Part shown: piece after piece, positions 9,729 to 21,012 of the stretch
How positions within the stretch are numbered: the stretch's first letter is position 1
Layout: each line of letters begins with the position of its first letter
DNA from: JAGVSR01 sp963786675
Lineage (GTDB): Bacteria > Pseudomonadota > Alphaproteobacteria > Rhizobiales > Hyphomicrobiaceae
DNA: 64,000 bases
Assembly (NCBI GenBank): GCA_963786675.1
Contig: CAWAZY010000005.1
Span: forward strand, 372,001 to 436,000
Reading direction: 5' to 3'
Translations under genes and position numbers: made by a program
The notes under the pieces: generated by a model
The model's input: only the letters and a program-made list of their open reading frames with translations
Databases searched by the model: none
What the model was told of the DNA's origin: nothing

Positions 9729-10046
9729 TCAGTCGTCGTTGGCCACGGCACGCGGTGCGGAGGCCATGAGATAGGCGATGGCCGCCGACCAGAATTGTGC
9801 CTCGGTTTCGGCGCGCGCGCGATGAGCGGCAAAGGCTTCGATCCATCCGGCTTGCACAGTCGCGTTGTCATCGGCGATGGCAGCCAGATCTTCGGGCGAT
9901 TTCGCCAGGATCGTGCGGGCCAATCGCACCAGTTCTTCAAGCTCGCGCCGCGCAGCTTCGGGAGCGGACGTCCGCCGCGGCACGACGCGGCCGGCCCTGC
10001 CCGTGGCCGGTGGGGGGCGTCTGTCCTGTGTGCGTGACGTCTGCAT
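9729..10046 (-). CDS. Small hypothetical protein (105 aa)
   Basis: The N-terminal 30 residues are Arg/Pro-rich. Residues 33-95 read as two or three amphipathic helices (ELEELVRLARTILAKSP, IEAFAAHRARAETEAQFW). Charge and hydrophobicity are balanced here, unlike the overlapping frame on the same strand (up to 10213), which is Arg/Pro-rich nonsense, so I take this frame as the gene. No membrane segment, Cys or known motif is visible. It converges on the Fe-S carrier gene. Function unknown. Confidence 0.5.
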   Translation of the reverse strand: MQTSRTQDRRPPPATGRAGRVVPRRTSAPEAARRELEELVRLARTILAKSPEDLAAIADDNATVQAGWIEAFAAHRARAETEAQFWSAAIAYLMASAPRAVANDD

Positions 10047-10303
10047 GGAAGTGCGGCCTGTTCTGGCGTCCTGTTCTGGCGTCCGTAGCGAATTCGAAAT
10101 CCGGAGACCTGCACGCTGAATTGGTTAGCGTCCGATCCAAATTTGTGGCTTCCGTCAAATGTGACTTTAGCCGCACCCGCATTTGTCCGCTGTGTCCACA
10201 AGACCTTTTCCACCGTTTGATTCGGCTCATTTTGGAATAACTGTTGTCAAACTCCGATACCCGTGGCCCGCGCGTCACAGCGCGGCCTGAAGCGAGCACG
10301 CCG

Positions 10304-10681
10304 ATGTCCGTCGATGAGAGCCTTGCCGATCTTGCACGCGAGTTGTTTGCCGCGGCCGGTGCCGTCAGCATCCGCAGAATGTTCGGCGGCGCGGGACTTT
10401 TCAGCGACGGATTGATGTTTGGTCTCATCGCGGACGGCACGATTTTTCTGAAAGCCGATCAGCAAACCGAATGTGCCTTTCGCGCCGAAGGCAGCGAGCC
10501 ATTCGTATACGAGGCGCGTGGCCGCACGGTCGCGCTGGGCTACTGGCGCATGCCGGAACGGCTATTTGACGAACCCGATGAGGCGGCCGGCTGGGCACGC
10601 GAGGCGATGCGGGTCGCACGGGCGGCGGCCCAAAAGAAACCCGCCAGAGCGGGCACGCGCAAAAAGCGCACGCCGTCCTGA
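10304..10681 (+). CDS. TfoX/Sxy N-terminal domain protein
   Basis: A 125-residue protein built from a single TfoX-N domain: conserved RRMFGGAGLFSDGLMFGLIADGxxFLKAD core, then the FVYEARGRTVALGYWRMPE strand-turn-helix. In gammaproteobacteria the full-length TfoX/Sxy regulates competence. Stand-alone N-domain proteins such as this one are widespread in alphaproteobacteria without a defined role. The C-terminus is a basic Lys/Arg tail (KKPARAGTRKKRT) that could contact nucleic acid. ATG 10304 (MSVDESLADLAREL) is preferred to TTG 10244, since homologues start near this point. Confidence 0.82.
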   Translation: MSVDESLADLARELFAAAGAVSIRRMFGGAGLFSDGLMFGLIADGTIFLKADQQTECAFRAEGSEPFVYEARGRTVALGYWRMPERLFDEPDEAAGWAREAMRVARAAAQKKPARAGTRKKRTPS

Positions 10682-10718
10682 CGGGTGTTCAAGAGCACGC
10701 CGAGCGCGCTTCCGCGCC

Positions 10719-12502
<1,784 letters not shown>

Positions 12503-12856
12503 AAACTCTCGTCTCCGACTGCGGTCACTGATCCCACGCGTGCGTTCCCACGCCCAGCGGCGCTGGACGAGTGCTCGCGTTTCTAGAGAGCGCAGGGGGA
12601 AAGAAGGTGCCAAAACGGGCTAAAAGCCACCGGCGAAATCTATGAGGCTCGAATATGGATCAATGAATCGATCCCCTGCGCTCGAGCGTGCCGCTTGCTG
12701 ACACAGACTGGTTGGAAATGCAAGAAAAACGGGGCTGATGCCCGGCGGTGGAACGTCGCAAACGCGGCTTTGGTCAGGAAATGCTGAATAATGGTGCAGG
12801 ACCGGCGCGGTGGCCCCGGTCCTGCGTTCGTCGTGCGATTGAGCGCCGAAACTGGC
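12503..12856. other. Intergenic region with an inverted repeat after aqpZ
   Basis: 354 bases between the helicase start and the aqpZ stop, both on the minus strand. GCAGGACCGG (12796-12805) and CCGGTCCTGC (12816-12825) form a perfect 10-bp stem 32 bases after the aqpZ stop, a plausible terminator for aqpZ, although the bases that follow on the minus strand (ACCATTATT) are not a pure U-run. The helicase promoter should also be here; I cannot place it. Confidence 0.5.
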
Positions 12857-13534
12857 CTATTCGGCGGGGTCGAGGAAACGGTAAATCAGGGCACCGATGA
12901 CCGCGCCCGCGATCGGGGCCACCCAGAATACCCACAGCTGTGCCAGCGGCTCGCCGCCTGCGTAGATCGCCGGGCCGAACGAACGGGCCGGATTGACCGA
13001 CGTATTGGAGACCGGGATCGACATGATGTGGATGGCCGTCAGCGCCATGCCGATGGACAGCGGTGCGAAGCCGGCCGGTGCGGTCGGGCGGGTCGAGCCC
13101 ATGATGACGATGAGGAAGAACGCCGTCATCACCAGTTCGATGAGGAACACGCCTTCCATGCCGACCTTGAGCATCGACAGTTCGCCAAAGCCGTTGGCTG
13201 CGTAGTTGCCGCCGACGCCGCCGCCGATGACTGAGAAGACACCGCATGCCGCAGCCGCGCCAATGCACTGGGCGACGATATAGCCGGGTGCGTCCGCAGC
13301 AGGAAAGCGGCCGCCGGCCACAAGGCCGATCGTCACCGCGGGGTTATAGTGACCGCCCGAGATGTGACCGATCGAGCGGGCCATCACCATCACGACGATG
13401 CCGATGGCGAAGGCAACGCCCAGAATGCCCGCCGCCCCGCTTGGTGCGCCGAACGAATAAAAGGCCGGCCCGAGTATCGAGGCCATCAGCATGAAGGTGC
13501 CGATCAGTTCGGCGAGTAGCGCTCTGATGTTCAT
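12857..13534 (-). CDS. aqpZ: Aquaporin Z (water channel)
   Basis: A 225-residue inner membrane MIP-family protein with six membrane segments and the two half-helix NPA motifs, NPAV at residues 64-67 and NPAR at 181-184. His169 and Arg184, together with small residues near Thr178, give the water-selective ar/R filter of AqpZ and not the wider filter of GlpF. Length is normal (about 230). Monocistronic; the stem-loop at 12796-12825 probably ends its transcript. Its role is rapid osmotic water movement. Confidence 0.94.
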   Translation of the reverse strand: MNIRALLAELIGTFMLMASILGPAFYSFGAPSGAAGILGVAFAIGIVVMVMARSIGHISGGHYNPAVTIGLVAGGRFPAADAPGYIVAQCIGAAAACGVFSVIGGGVGGNYAANGFGELSMLKVGMEGVFLIELVMTAFFLIVIMGSTRPTAPAGFAPLSIGMALTAIHIMSIPVSNTSVNPARSFGPAIYAGGEPLAQLWVFWVAPIAGAVIGALIYRFLDPAE

Positions 13535-13738
13535 GGTTGGTCTTCCCCTGTTCGTATTGGCCGAAACGCTGGACGGGATGGTGCTCCTATCCGTCCGCTC
13601 CGCCCCGCGATCGTAGCGCCGCGTTCATGGCGAATCGGTCATCCAGCACGGCAACCCTACGCCTGCTCTACGTCAGGTGCGACACAGGTGCAGGGCTGAA
13701 CTTCGTTCTACTGAGGGGAACTGTCTTGCGAAGCCGGC

Positions 13739-15755
13739 CTAAATATCCAAATCCTTGGCGAAGGCCGCCCGGTCCTGGATGAAGCGGAAGCGTGCTTCGG
13801 GTTTTGAGCCCATGAGCGCGCGAGACGGTCTCGGTGAGCGCGCTGCGCTCGCCTTCGCCGGTGCCCACCATAACCTTCAAGAGGAGGCGGCGGTGCTTGT
13901 CCATGGTTGTCGACTTCAAGTCCTTGAAGTCCATTTCGCCCAGACCCTTGAAGCGCGTGACTTCGGGTTTCTTGTTTTTGAACTGCTCGGCGATGATCTG
14001 GTCGCGTTCCGCTTCGGTGCGCGCGTAGACGACGTCGGCCTTGTGCGCAATTTTGTAGAGCGGCGGCACGGCCAGGAACAGGTGGCCGTTCTCGATCAGC
14101 TCCGGCATCTCCTGATAGAAGAACGTGATCAGCAGCGAGGCGATGTGGGCGCCGTCGACGTCGGCATCGGTCATGATGATGACGCGCTCGTAGCGCAGGT
14201 CCTCGTCGCGGTACTTCGTGCCCGTGCCGACGCCGAGCGCCTGGATGAGATCGGACAGCAGCTGGTTCGCCGACATCTTGGCTGACGAGGCGTTGGCCAC
14301 GTTCAGAATCTTGCCGCGCAGGGGCAGGATGGCCTGCGTTTCGCGATCGCGCGCGCTCTTGGCCGAACCGCCGGCGCTGTCGCCCTCGACGATGAAGATC
14401 TCGGTGTTCGCGGCTTGCTGGATGGAGCAGTCGGCGAGCTTGCCGGGGAGGCGAAGTTTGCGCGTCGCGGACTGGCGCGAGACTTCCTTTTCGCGCTTGC
14501 GCTTCAGGCGGTCGTCGGCCTGCTCGATGGCCCATTCGAGCAGGCGCGTGGCTTGCTGCGGGCTGTCGGCGAGCCAATGGTCAAAGGCGTCCTTGACGGC
14601 GTTCTCGACAATGCGGCCAGCTTCGACGGTGGCGAGCTTGTCCTTGGTTTGGCCTTGGAACTCCGGCTCGCGGATGAAGACAGAGAGCATCGCTGCGGCG
14701 GTGCCCATGACGTCGTCGGCGGTGATCTGCGCCGCCTTGCGGTTGCCGACACGCTCGCCGAACTCGCGCAAGGCTTTCGACAGCGCGGAGCGGAATCCAT
14801 TTTCGTGCGTGCCGCCTTCGCCGGTCGGAATGGTGTTGCAGTAGGAGCGGCAGAAGCCGTCTTCGTCCGATACCCAAGCGACGGCCCATTCCACCGAACC
14901 GTGCTTGCCCTCGCGCTCGACGTTTCCGGCAAAGATCTCTTTGGTCACGTACGTCTGACCGGCGATTTCGGAGGAGAGGTAATCCTTGAGGCCGCCGGGG
15001 AAGTGAAAGACGGCTTCGGCCGGGGTGTCGTCCTTGATCAGCGAAGGATCGCACGCCCAGCGGATTTCCACGCCGCCGAACAAGTACGCCTTGGAGCGGG
15101 CCATCTTGAGCAGCCGCGCCGGTTTGAACTGCGCGCCCTTGCCGAAGATCGCTTCATCCGGCCGGAAGCGCACCTTGGTGCCGCGGCGATTATGGATCGA
15201 ACCCAGCTTTTCCAGTTTGGTGATCGGCAAGCCGCGTGAAAACACCATGCGGTAGAGCTGCTGGCCGCGGGCCACTTCGACCTCGCAGGTTTCCGACAGT
15301 GCATTGACGACGGAGACGCCGACGCCGTGCAGACCGCCTGACGTGGCGTAGGCCTTGCCATCGAATTTGCCGCCCGCGTGGAGCGTGCACATGATGACTT
15401 CGAGCGCGCTCTTCTTGGGATACTTCGGATGGGGGTCGACGGGAATGCCGCGGCCGTTGTCGGTGACGGACAGGAAGCCGTCCGCGTCGAACCGCACGTC
15501 GATGAAGCTTGCGTGTCCCGCCACCGCCTCGTCCATGGCGTTGTCGAGGACTTCCGCGAAGAGATGATGCAGCGCCTTTTCGTCGGTGCCGCCGACGTAC
15601 ATGCCGGGGCGGCGCCGTACCGGTTCCAGCCCTTCCAGGACTTCGATGTCGGCGGCCGTGTAGTTGTCGGAGGCGTCGCCTGTCTTGCGGCGGACAGCTT
15701 TGTCGGTCATGGCGCTTTCCAGTACTGCGAACAGATCACTTTGTGATTTGGCCAT
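13739..15755 (-). CDS. parE: DNA topoisomerase IV subunit B, frameshift near the 3' end
   Basis: The ATPase subunit of topoisomerase IV, which decatenates daughter chromosomes. GHKL ATPase motifs are visible (EVLDNAMDEA, VTDNGRGIPVD, TSGGLHGVGVSVVNALS), as is the TOPRIM domain (FIVEGDSAGGSAKSARDR, MTDADVDGAHI). The insert pattern and about 671-residue length fit ParE better than GyrB, which is about 800. ATG 15755 (MAKSQSDLF) has GAGGAG upstream. The literal frame runs on to 13668 with a nonsense tail. Removing one base in the GCGCGCG run near 13816 restores the normal ending (LMGSKPEARFRFIQDRAAFA...) and a TAG at 13739. An essential gene broken this way suggests a sequence error. Confidence 0.93.
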
Positions 15756-15931
15756 GCGCTGTGCTCTCCTCGCGATCAAGGACCTGCCCGGCGGCGGACT
15801 GGAGAACAACGGGCGCACGGGCCCCGAATTTGTCGGTGATAACCAAGGTCAGGTCGCACGGAAGGGGCCTTGCGCGCAAGCTGTAGCGCGGCCACACCCC
15901 TGGTGAGCCTTGCGGCCTCGTCTAAGGAAAA

Positions 15932-16975
15932 TCAACGGTTTGGCAGTGTCATTCCATTGACGGCCAGTAGCAGGACGAGGGCGGCGGCCAGAACGAAGAT
16001 GCGGCTCTGGAACCGTTGCCGGCCGAACAGGTCGCCCACCGCGTAACCGGCGAGGATCGACATGACGATGTAGGATTGCCCGCGTTCCCGCGCGCCGAGA
16101 TTGTCGAACGGGTTGGCGCTGACAAAGGGCTCAAAGCCCCAGGCGAAAATCGGGATCGTTGCAGCCGCGAGCAGCAAACCCGGCAGGGCCGCGAGCCGGA
16201 CGAACCGCCATTTGCGCGTTTCCTCCGCGCCCTGGATCTGGCGGGACACGAACGCGCCAAGCCCAATCAGGGCCAGGCAGACGCCCAGCGTCATCGCGCC
16301 CTGCAGGCGCAGGTTGTCGAATTCGGGATTGCCGCCCAGAACGTCGCGCCAGATGCTGGACGTCCACAGGATCCAGCGGCTGGACAGATCGAAGAACGGC
16401 AACGCAAGGGTCGTATGCCACCCAAGATGCGCGATAATCGTGAGTAGAGCCCCCGCCATGCCAGCGAGCGTGAGGGCTTCGCGTGCCAGGAGGCCGAAAA
16501 TGGTCGGGGGCTTTTTGCTCGTCGCGCCGGACTGGTTGCTGGCCTCGCGACCGGCGTTGCGCTTTTCAACGTGGTCAGCGGCTGCCGTGCGTGCGGTCGT
16601 ATAGGGCGTGGCCGATGCGTCGTCGGCATCGCGTGCCGGGCTGGCCGTGGGCATTTTCGCCCGCTTGGGCAGTTCGATCGTGCGGGCAAACCATCGCGGC
16701 CACCCAGCCCGGTAGCGGGTGACGGTCGGCGTGCGGGCGCTGAGATCGATTCTCGACATGCCGTCTTGATAGCATGCTTTGTGGCGCGCCAATGACCACT
16801 GACGCAACGCAGGCAGGGCTTGGGTTAACGCCGTGCAGGCTTTGGCGATCTCGCGCGCGATGGTTTCCGCCCTCAGGCGGGCAATCAGGGCCTCGTACGC
16901 GGGGGTGCGGATGGACGAGGCGCGGCGCTGGGCCAGGGGGCTGGCGGAATGGGGCGAGTTGGGTGACGGTACCAT
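15932..16975 (-). CDS. Hypothetical membrane protein, start uncertain
   Basis: A protein of up to 347 residues. The C-terminal half has four to five membrane segments (about residues 165-190, 230-250, 262-282, 305-325, 328-345) separated by short loops; one loop, WILWTSSIWRDVLGGNPEFDN, is Trp-rich. The N-terminal 150 residues are cytoplasmic, basic and probably disordered. I do not recognise the family. Two starts are possible: ATG 16975, which includes a helical segment (ALIARLRAETIAREIA), and ATG 16759 (MSRIDLSART). Neither has a good ribosome site. It lies downstream of no obvious partner; the next genes on this strand are small unknowns. Confidence 0.6.
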   Translation of the reverse strand: MVPSPNSPHSASPLAQRRASSIRTPAYEALIARLRAETIAREIAKACTALTQALPALRQWSLARHKACYQDGMSRIDLSARTPTVTRYRAGWPRWFARTIELPKRAKMPTASPARDADDASATPYTTARTAAADHVEKRNAGREASNQSGATSKKPPTIFGLLAREALTLAGMAGALLTIIAHLGWHTTLALPFFDLSSRWILWTSSIWRDVLGGNPEFDNLRLQGAMTLGVCLALIGLGAFVSRQIQGAEETRKWRFVRLAALPGLLLAAATIPIFAWGFEPFVSANPFDNLGARERGQSYIVMSILAGYAVGDLFGRQRFQSRIFVLAAALVLLLAVNGMTLPNR

Positions 16976-17069
16976 GGGACACCTGTTGCGACTGGGGACA
17001 CTCAGAGACCCCAGACTGGCTCAAGCGGGCGTCCCGCGCTGTCCCTGACGGAACAGGTTTGTAATTTTG

Positions 17070-17264
17070 CTACATCCGCCGCCTGATTTCGAACGCCAAG
17101 ATGCCCGCGACCGCGCCAATCGCAGCAGCCGACAGGAGGCCAGGCAGTGTGAGGTCGCCATAGCCGCCCGGTCCCCACCACGCCGTTTGCCCGATTGTGA
17201 AGACGAGCCCGACGAGGGCGCCAAGCGCCGCCGCGTAAGCCATCTCCTTCGTGAAGGTTTCCAT
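17070..17264 (-). CDS. Small membrane protein (64 aa)
   Basis: The chain starts METFTKEMAYAAALGALVG and has two hydrophobic helices (about residues 10-27 and 42-58) joined by the Trp/Gly-rich loop TAWWGPGGYGD, then a short basic end (EIRRRM). AAGGAG nine bases before ATG 17264 makes translation convincing and excludes the longer upstream frame. Orientation would be N- and C-termini inside by the positive-inside rule. It follows the GFA protein on the same strand by 34 bases and may be cotranscribed with the pirin unit. Function unknown. Confidence 0.65.
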   Translation of the reverse strand: METFTKEMAYAAALGALVGLVFTIGQTAWWGPGGYGDLTLPGLLSAAAIGAVAGILAFEIRRRM

Positions 17265-17298
17265 TGATCGTTGCACTCCTTCCACAAGTCTGGACTGT

Positions 17299-17682
17299 TT
17301 AATCTGCCGCTGTGAGATGCGCCAGAGCCGCCGCGTTTGCCTCCCAATTCTGACCGTCGAAGGTTTCGATGACGAGGTTGGCTGGTCGCGTATCGAGGCA
17401 GCGCACGTTGACGTCGATCCCGTCGGGATTGGAGCGGGGAACATAGAAGGGCTTCACGCCGCAGATCTTGCAGAAAAAATGCTGCGCGATGCCGGTATTG
17501 AACGTGTAGCGCGTCAGGACGCCGTCTCCGCGCACAATACGGAATTTCGACTTCGGCACGATGAGATGCAGAAAGCCGGTCTTGGCGCAGATCGAGCAAT
17601 TGCAATCCTGCGCGATCGCGTCATCGGGTGCATCGACCTCGAACACGACAGCCCCGCAATGGCAGCGTCCGGTGTGCGTCAT
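17299..17682 (-). CDS. GFA-family (Mss4-fold) zinc protein
   Basis: A 127-residue protein with the zinc-binding signature of the GFA family: GRCHCGAV near the N-terminus, CNCSICAK at about residues 27-34 and HFFCKICGVKPF at about 68-79. The family is named after the proposed glutathione-dependent formaldehyde-activating enzyme Gfa, an activity later disputed, so a formaldehyde role should not be assumed even in a methylotroph; most members have no proven function. The start overlaps the stop of the upstream membrane protein gene (17679-17682), so the two are translationally coupled. Confidence 0.85.
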   Translation of the reverse strand: MTHTGRCHCGAVVFEVDAPDDAIAQDCNCSICAKTGFLHLIVPKSKFRIVRGDGVLTRYTFNTGIAQHFFCKICGVKPFYVPRSNPDGIDVNVRCLDTRPANLVIETFDGQNWEANAAALAHLTAAD

Positions 17683-18029
17683 GGATGTCGATCCTCAGCC
17701 GGCATTGCTGGCGCGCCTTGCGGTGAATTCCGGTCTGTCAGCGCGATCTGGAAGCCGATCAGCGCGAAGAGCGACGCCACCAGTGCCAAAAGCCGCCGCC
17801 GCTCGGTGCGGTATTCAGGGGCGACGGCAAAATACCGGAACGTGACCAAATCCGCGCGCTGCCGTTCGAGGACTTCGGAGGCCAGCCCCGTGTGCGGGCG
17901 CTTCACCTTGAGGGCATGGCCGCGCAAGCGGAAGAGGGTCCGGAAAGCAAAGTAGGTGAAGGCAGCGAAGACGAGACCTTGCAGAGTGAGAATGACCAAC
18001 AGAATCGGTGGAATTTCCGAACTCGTCAT
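17679..18029 (-). CDS. Small membrane-anchored hypothetical protein
   Basis: A 116-residue protein with an N-terminal membrane segment (about residues 6-28, PPILLVILTLQGLVFAAF), a basic cytoplasmic middle, and a second hydrophobic helix at about 80-98 (LLALVASLFALIGFQIAL). ATG 18029 overlaps the pirin stop by four bases and its own stop overlaps the GFA start by four bases, so the three genes form a tight unit. No recognised domain. The coupling suggests a role linked to pirin or the GFA protein, but the sequence does not say what it is. Confidence 0.7.
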   Translation of the reverse strand: MTSSEIPPILLVILTLQGLVFAAFTYFAFRTLFRLRGHALKVKRPHTGLASEVLERQRADLVTFRYFAVAPEYRTERRRLLALVASLFALIGFQIALTDRNSPQGAPAMPAEDRHP

Positions 18030-18952
18030 GCCTTGCCCTCGGGCAAGGGGATGTACTCCTCCGCGTCGCCCGGAACCGTGTCGAAGCGGCCTTGCCGCCA
18101 GTCGGCCTTGGCCTGATCGATCCGCTCCTTCGATGATGAGACGAAATTCCACCAGATGTGACGCGGTCCATCCATGGGCTCGCCGCCGACGATCATGAGG
18201 CGGGTCTGGGTCGTGGCGAGGATCGAAATACGGTCGCCGGGACGGAAGACCAGGAGCCGGCCGGACTGGAAAGTCTCTCCCGCGATGTCGATCTCGCCAG
18301 AGACGATGAAGATGCCGCGCTCGTCGTAACCGGGATCGAGGGGGAGCACTGCGCCGGGCGCGAGAACCGCTTCCGCATAGACGCAATCGTGGGGAAACGT
18401 CGCCGGCGACGTCTGGCCGAACATGGAGCCCATGATGATGCGCACGCGCTTTCCTTCGCCAGTGATGCGCGGAAGTTCGGTCTCGGGGTAATGGACGAAG
18501 GCGGGCGCGCCCTCCTCGTGAGAAGCGGGGAGCGCCGCCCAGGCCTGGATGCCGAACAGCCGAGGGCCGGTGGCTTTGATGTCGGGCGCGGTGCGTTCCG
18601 AATGGACGATGCCGCGTCCGGCCGTCATCAGGTTCAGTGCGCCGGGGCGGATCGCCAGTTCCGTGCCCAAGCTGTCGCGATGCATGATCTCGCCGTCGAA
18701 CAGATAGGTTACGGTCGCCAAGCCGATATGTGGGTGCGGGCGCACGTCGATGCCCTGACCTATGAGAAATTCTGCCGGTCCCATCTGGTCGAAGAAGATG
18801 AAGGGTCCGATCATCTGTTTGCCGGCCGCCGGCAGGGCACGCCGTACTTCGAAACCGCCGAGGTCACGGGCGCGCGGCACAATGACCTGTTCGATCAGGT
18901 CGCAGGCGTGGGTATCGCCGGGCTTGGGATCATCGCAGGGTTGCCAGCTCAT
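18026..18952 (-). CDS. Pirin family protein
   Basis: A 308-residue bicupin. The metal-binding N-terminal cupin shows RPHPHIGLATVTYLFDG and GRGIVHSER, giving the His/Glu ligands. The C-terminal cupin keeps the hydrophobic RLLVFRPGDRI strand pattern without metal ligands, as usual. Bacterial pirins have been reported as quercetinases or as regulators of central metabolism; nothing here distinguishes these. ATG 18952 (MSWQPCDDPKPGD) follows AAAGGAGC, which decides it over an open frame extending to 19180. First gene of a three-gene coupled operon with the membrane protein and GFA genes. Confidence 0.9.
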   Translation of the reverse strand: MSWQPCDDPKPGDTHACDLIEQVIVPRARDLGGFEVRRALPAAGKQMIGPFIFFDQMGPAEFLIGQGIDVRPHPHIGLATVTYLFDGEIMHRDSLGTELAIRPGALNLMTAGRGIVHSERTAPDIKATGPRLFGIQAWAALPASHEEGAPAFVHYPETELPRITGEGKRVRIIMGSMFGQTSPATFPHDCVYAEAVLAPGAVLPLDPGYDERGIFIVSGEIDIAGETFQSGRLLVFRPGDRISILATTQTRLMIVGGEPMDGPRHIWWNFVSSSKERIDQAKADWRQGRFDTVPGDAEEYIPLPEGKA

Positions 18953-19203
18953 CGGTGCTCCTTTCGATGTTCGGACAGGAGGCGAAGGGATACAGTTTAG
19001 CGTATCGCGCGCGGCTGGCGAGTGCGCCGCGGCGTCTAGCGGTCGAGGCGGGCACGGAGCATCGTATCCTCGCCAAGATTTTATTGTCGCACTCGCGTAA
19101 CGTTTTGGCCCGTCGCGCGTAGTCATCTTTGAACCGGTCTGTGCAGACCGTTCCGGACGTCGTCCGCGAACCTTTGACACCGCGCTCTAACGGAGACAGG
19201 CAA

Positions 19204-20577
19204 GTGACAGCATCATCAGCCTCCGCACTGGCCGAAGGGTCTGCGAACGCTCAGGAACGCAAAGGGCGTATAACGCCGGCCGAGATGGAGGCGTTCAAGG
19301 CCCGCGATAATTGGACGAACTGGCGCTATCTGGTTTTGAACTGGGCTGTCATCGCCGCCACGGCGTTTGTCGCCATCTGGGGCGAGAGCCAGTTGCGCAG
19401 TCTGGGCTACGGCTGGGAGGCAATCCTGCCGCTGGCATTGGTCGCCATCATCGTCATGGGTGCTTCGCAGCATCAACTTGGCGGCGCCATCCACGAAGGC
19501 ACGCATTTTCAGTTGTTTGCCAACCGCACGTTGAATGAAGTGGCGTCCGATTGGCTGGCGGGCTTCCCCATCTACACCTCGACGCACCATTACCGTCTGC
19601 ACCACATGGCGCATCACCAGTTCGTCAACGATCCCGATCGCGACCCGATTTTCGGACAGGCGGACGAGAGCGGGCATTGGCTCGATTTTCCGCTGACACA
19701 TGTGGAGCTCATGAAGGGTCTGGCGCGGCTCTTGTGGGTGCCCAATCTCATTCGATACACGGTCGCGCGGGCCCGCTACAGCGCGTTGGGCCTCGGAAAA
19801 AATCCCTACGGTGATCCCAAGCGCCCGGGACATCCTGCTGCCCAATCCGTCGGCATTCTGTTCGCCGGCATCGTGCCCGCCGTGCTCATCGGCATGATGC
19901 TCGCGGGTTTCAGCGCCACGGCTGTCATGACGACCTTCTTCATTATGTGGGCGGCGACGGTGCTCTTCTATGCCGTGATCCCCGAGGACTGGTTCGCGTC
20001 CGGTCGTGTCGAGCCGGTGCTCTCCCACCGCATCGGTTCCATCGCGCGCATCTCGTTCATGGCGCTGGTGTATGGCACGCTGACAGCCATCGATCTCACC
20101 GGATATGAAAAAGCTTGGATGTATTTCGGCCTGTATTGGGTTGTGCCGCTCTTCACGGCGTTTCCAGTGTTCATGATCTTTCGCGAGTGGATCCAGCACG
20201 GCAACGCGGATCGCGGCCGCTACACGAACTCGCGCGTCATTCTCACCGGACCGCTGTTTCGCTACGCCGTGCTGCCGTGGGGGATGGAATATCACCAGCC
20301 GCATCATCTGATGGCGACCGTACCCCACTATAAACTTCGCAAGTTCCACGAGCGCTTGTTGCAGGACACGGACTATGCGGAAAAGGCGCAGATCGTGGAG
20401 GGGCTGTATGGCGCCGCCGTCGAAGGTAGGCCGACCGCCTTTGGCGTGCTTTTGAAAGAGCATGCGCCAAAGGCGCGTGCCGCGGTTCACGTCGACGATA
20501 CGGTGCTGGAGCGGGCCGAGTTGAGCGATCGTGCGGCGCTGGAGCGCGAAAAGCAGCTGTCCCTCAAATCACTATAG
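19204..20577 (+). CDS. Membrane fatty acid desaturase
   Basis: A 457-residue integral membrane di-iron enzyme that introduces double bonds into acyl chains. The three histidine boxes are present: HEGTHF, a rich HHYRLHHMAHHQF, and HQPHH near the C-terminus. Four or more membrane segments lie between them (for example RYLVLNWAVIAATAFVAIW). GTG 19204 is preceded by GGAGACAGG and is preferred; an upstream TTG (19129) would overlap the likely promoter region. The gene is monocistronic, divergent from the pirin operon with 250 bases between them. The exact substrate (phospholipid acyl chain, sphingolipid or other) is not evident. Confidence 0.9.
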   Translation: MTASSASALAEGSANAQERKGRITPAEMEAFKARDNWTNWRYLVLNWAVIAATAFVAIWGESQLRSLGYGWEAILPLALVAIIVMGASQHQLGGAIHEGTHFQLFANRTLNEVASDWLAGFPIYTSTHHYRLHHMAHHQFVNDPDRDPIFGQADESGHWLDFPLTHVELMKGLARLLWVPNLIRYTVARARYSALGLGKNPYGDPKRPGHPAAQSVGILFAGIVPAVLIGMMLAGFSATAVMTTFFIMWAATVLFYAVIPEDWFASGRVEPVLSHRIGSIARISFMALVYGTLTAIDLTGYEKAWMYFGLYWVVPLFTAFPVFMIFREWIQHGNADRGRYTNSRVILTGPLFRYAVLPWGMEYHQPHHLMATVPHYKLRKFHERLLQDTDYAEKAQIVEGLYGAAVEGRPTAFGVLLKEHAPKARAAVHVDDTVLERAELSDRAALEREKQLSLKSL

Positions 20578-20631
20578 CTTAAGCGAGTGCACACGAGGCC
20601 CGCGACAGTGCAGGGCGAGACCGGATAGCGC

Positions 20632-20886
20632 TCAGAACATCATGGCAAGGACGCCCATGACGGCGGCGCCTGCCACAAAGACCCACACGACGACGGCCGC
20701 TTCCGCGCTGCCCATGTAGGCCAGGGCACCGGCGACGAGGATGGCCGCGAGCGAACCCCAGAGCGCGGGCGTGCGATGTTTGGGCCAGAGGTTGTGCACC
20801 ACCCGTCCAACGACGATGGCGCCGATGGCGATCATCACCATGAGTCCGATACTCTTGGGGTCCTGAAACATCTCCAACCAGCCCAT
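20632..20886 (-). CDS. Small membrane protein (84 aa)
   Basis: Three hydrophobic helices (about residues 13-32, 42-58 and 62-83) in an 84-residue chain starting MGWLEMFQDPK; the middle turn HNLWPKHRTPALWG is polar. AGGAAAA ten bases before ATG 20886 supports the start. No family recognised. It converges on the desaturase and diverges from the His-rich protein gene. Confidence 0.65.
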   Translation of the reverse strand: MGWLEMFQDPKSIGLMVMIAIGAIVVGRVVHNLWPKHRTPALWGSLAAILVAGALAYMGSAEAAVVVWVFVAGAAVMGVLAMMF

Positions 20887-21012
20887 AGATTTTTTCCTGA
20901 TTCTGACTTTGCGCGACCCTGCCATGAAGACCGGTCGCCGGAAAGTTCTACAATGAGGCTTCCAGAATAGGCGAATTCGATTACCATGAGTTCATCACGC
21001 GGGAGAAAACTC

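Noticed and set aside
17299..17682. Assigning the GFA-family gene to formaldehyde detoxification
   Set aside because: The activity of the family is disputed and its neighbours are pirin and a membrane protein, not formaldehyde genes.
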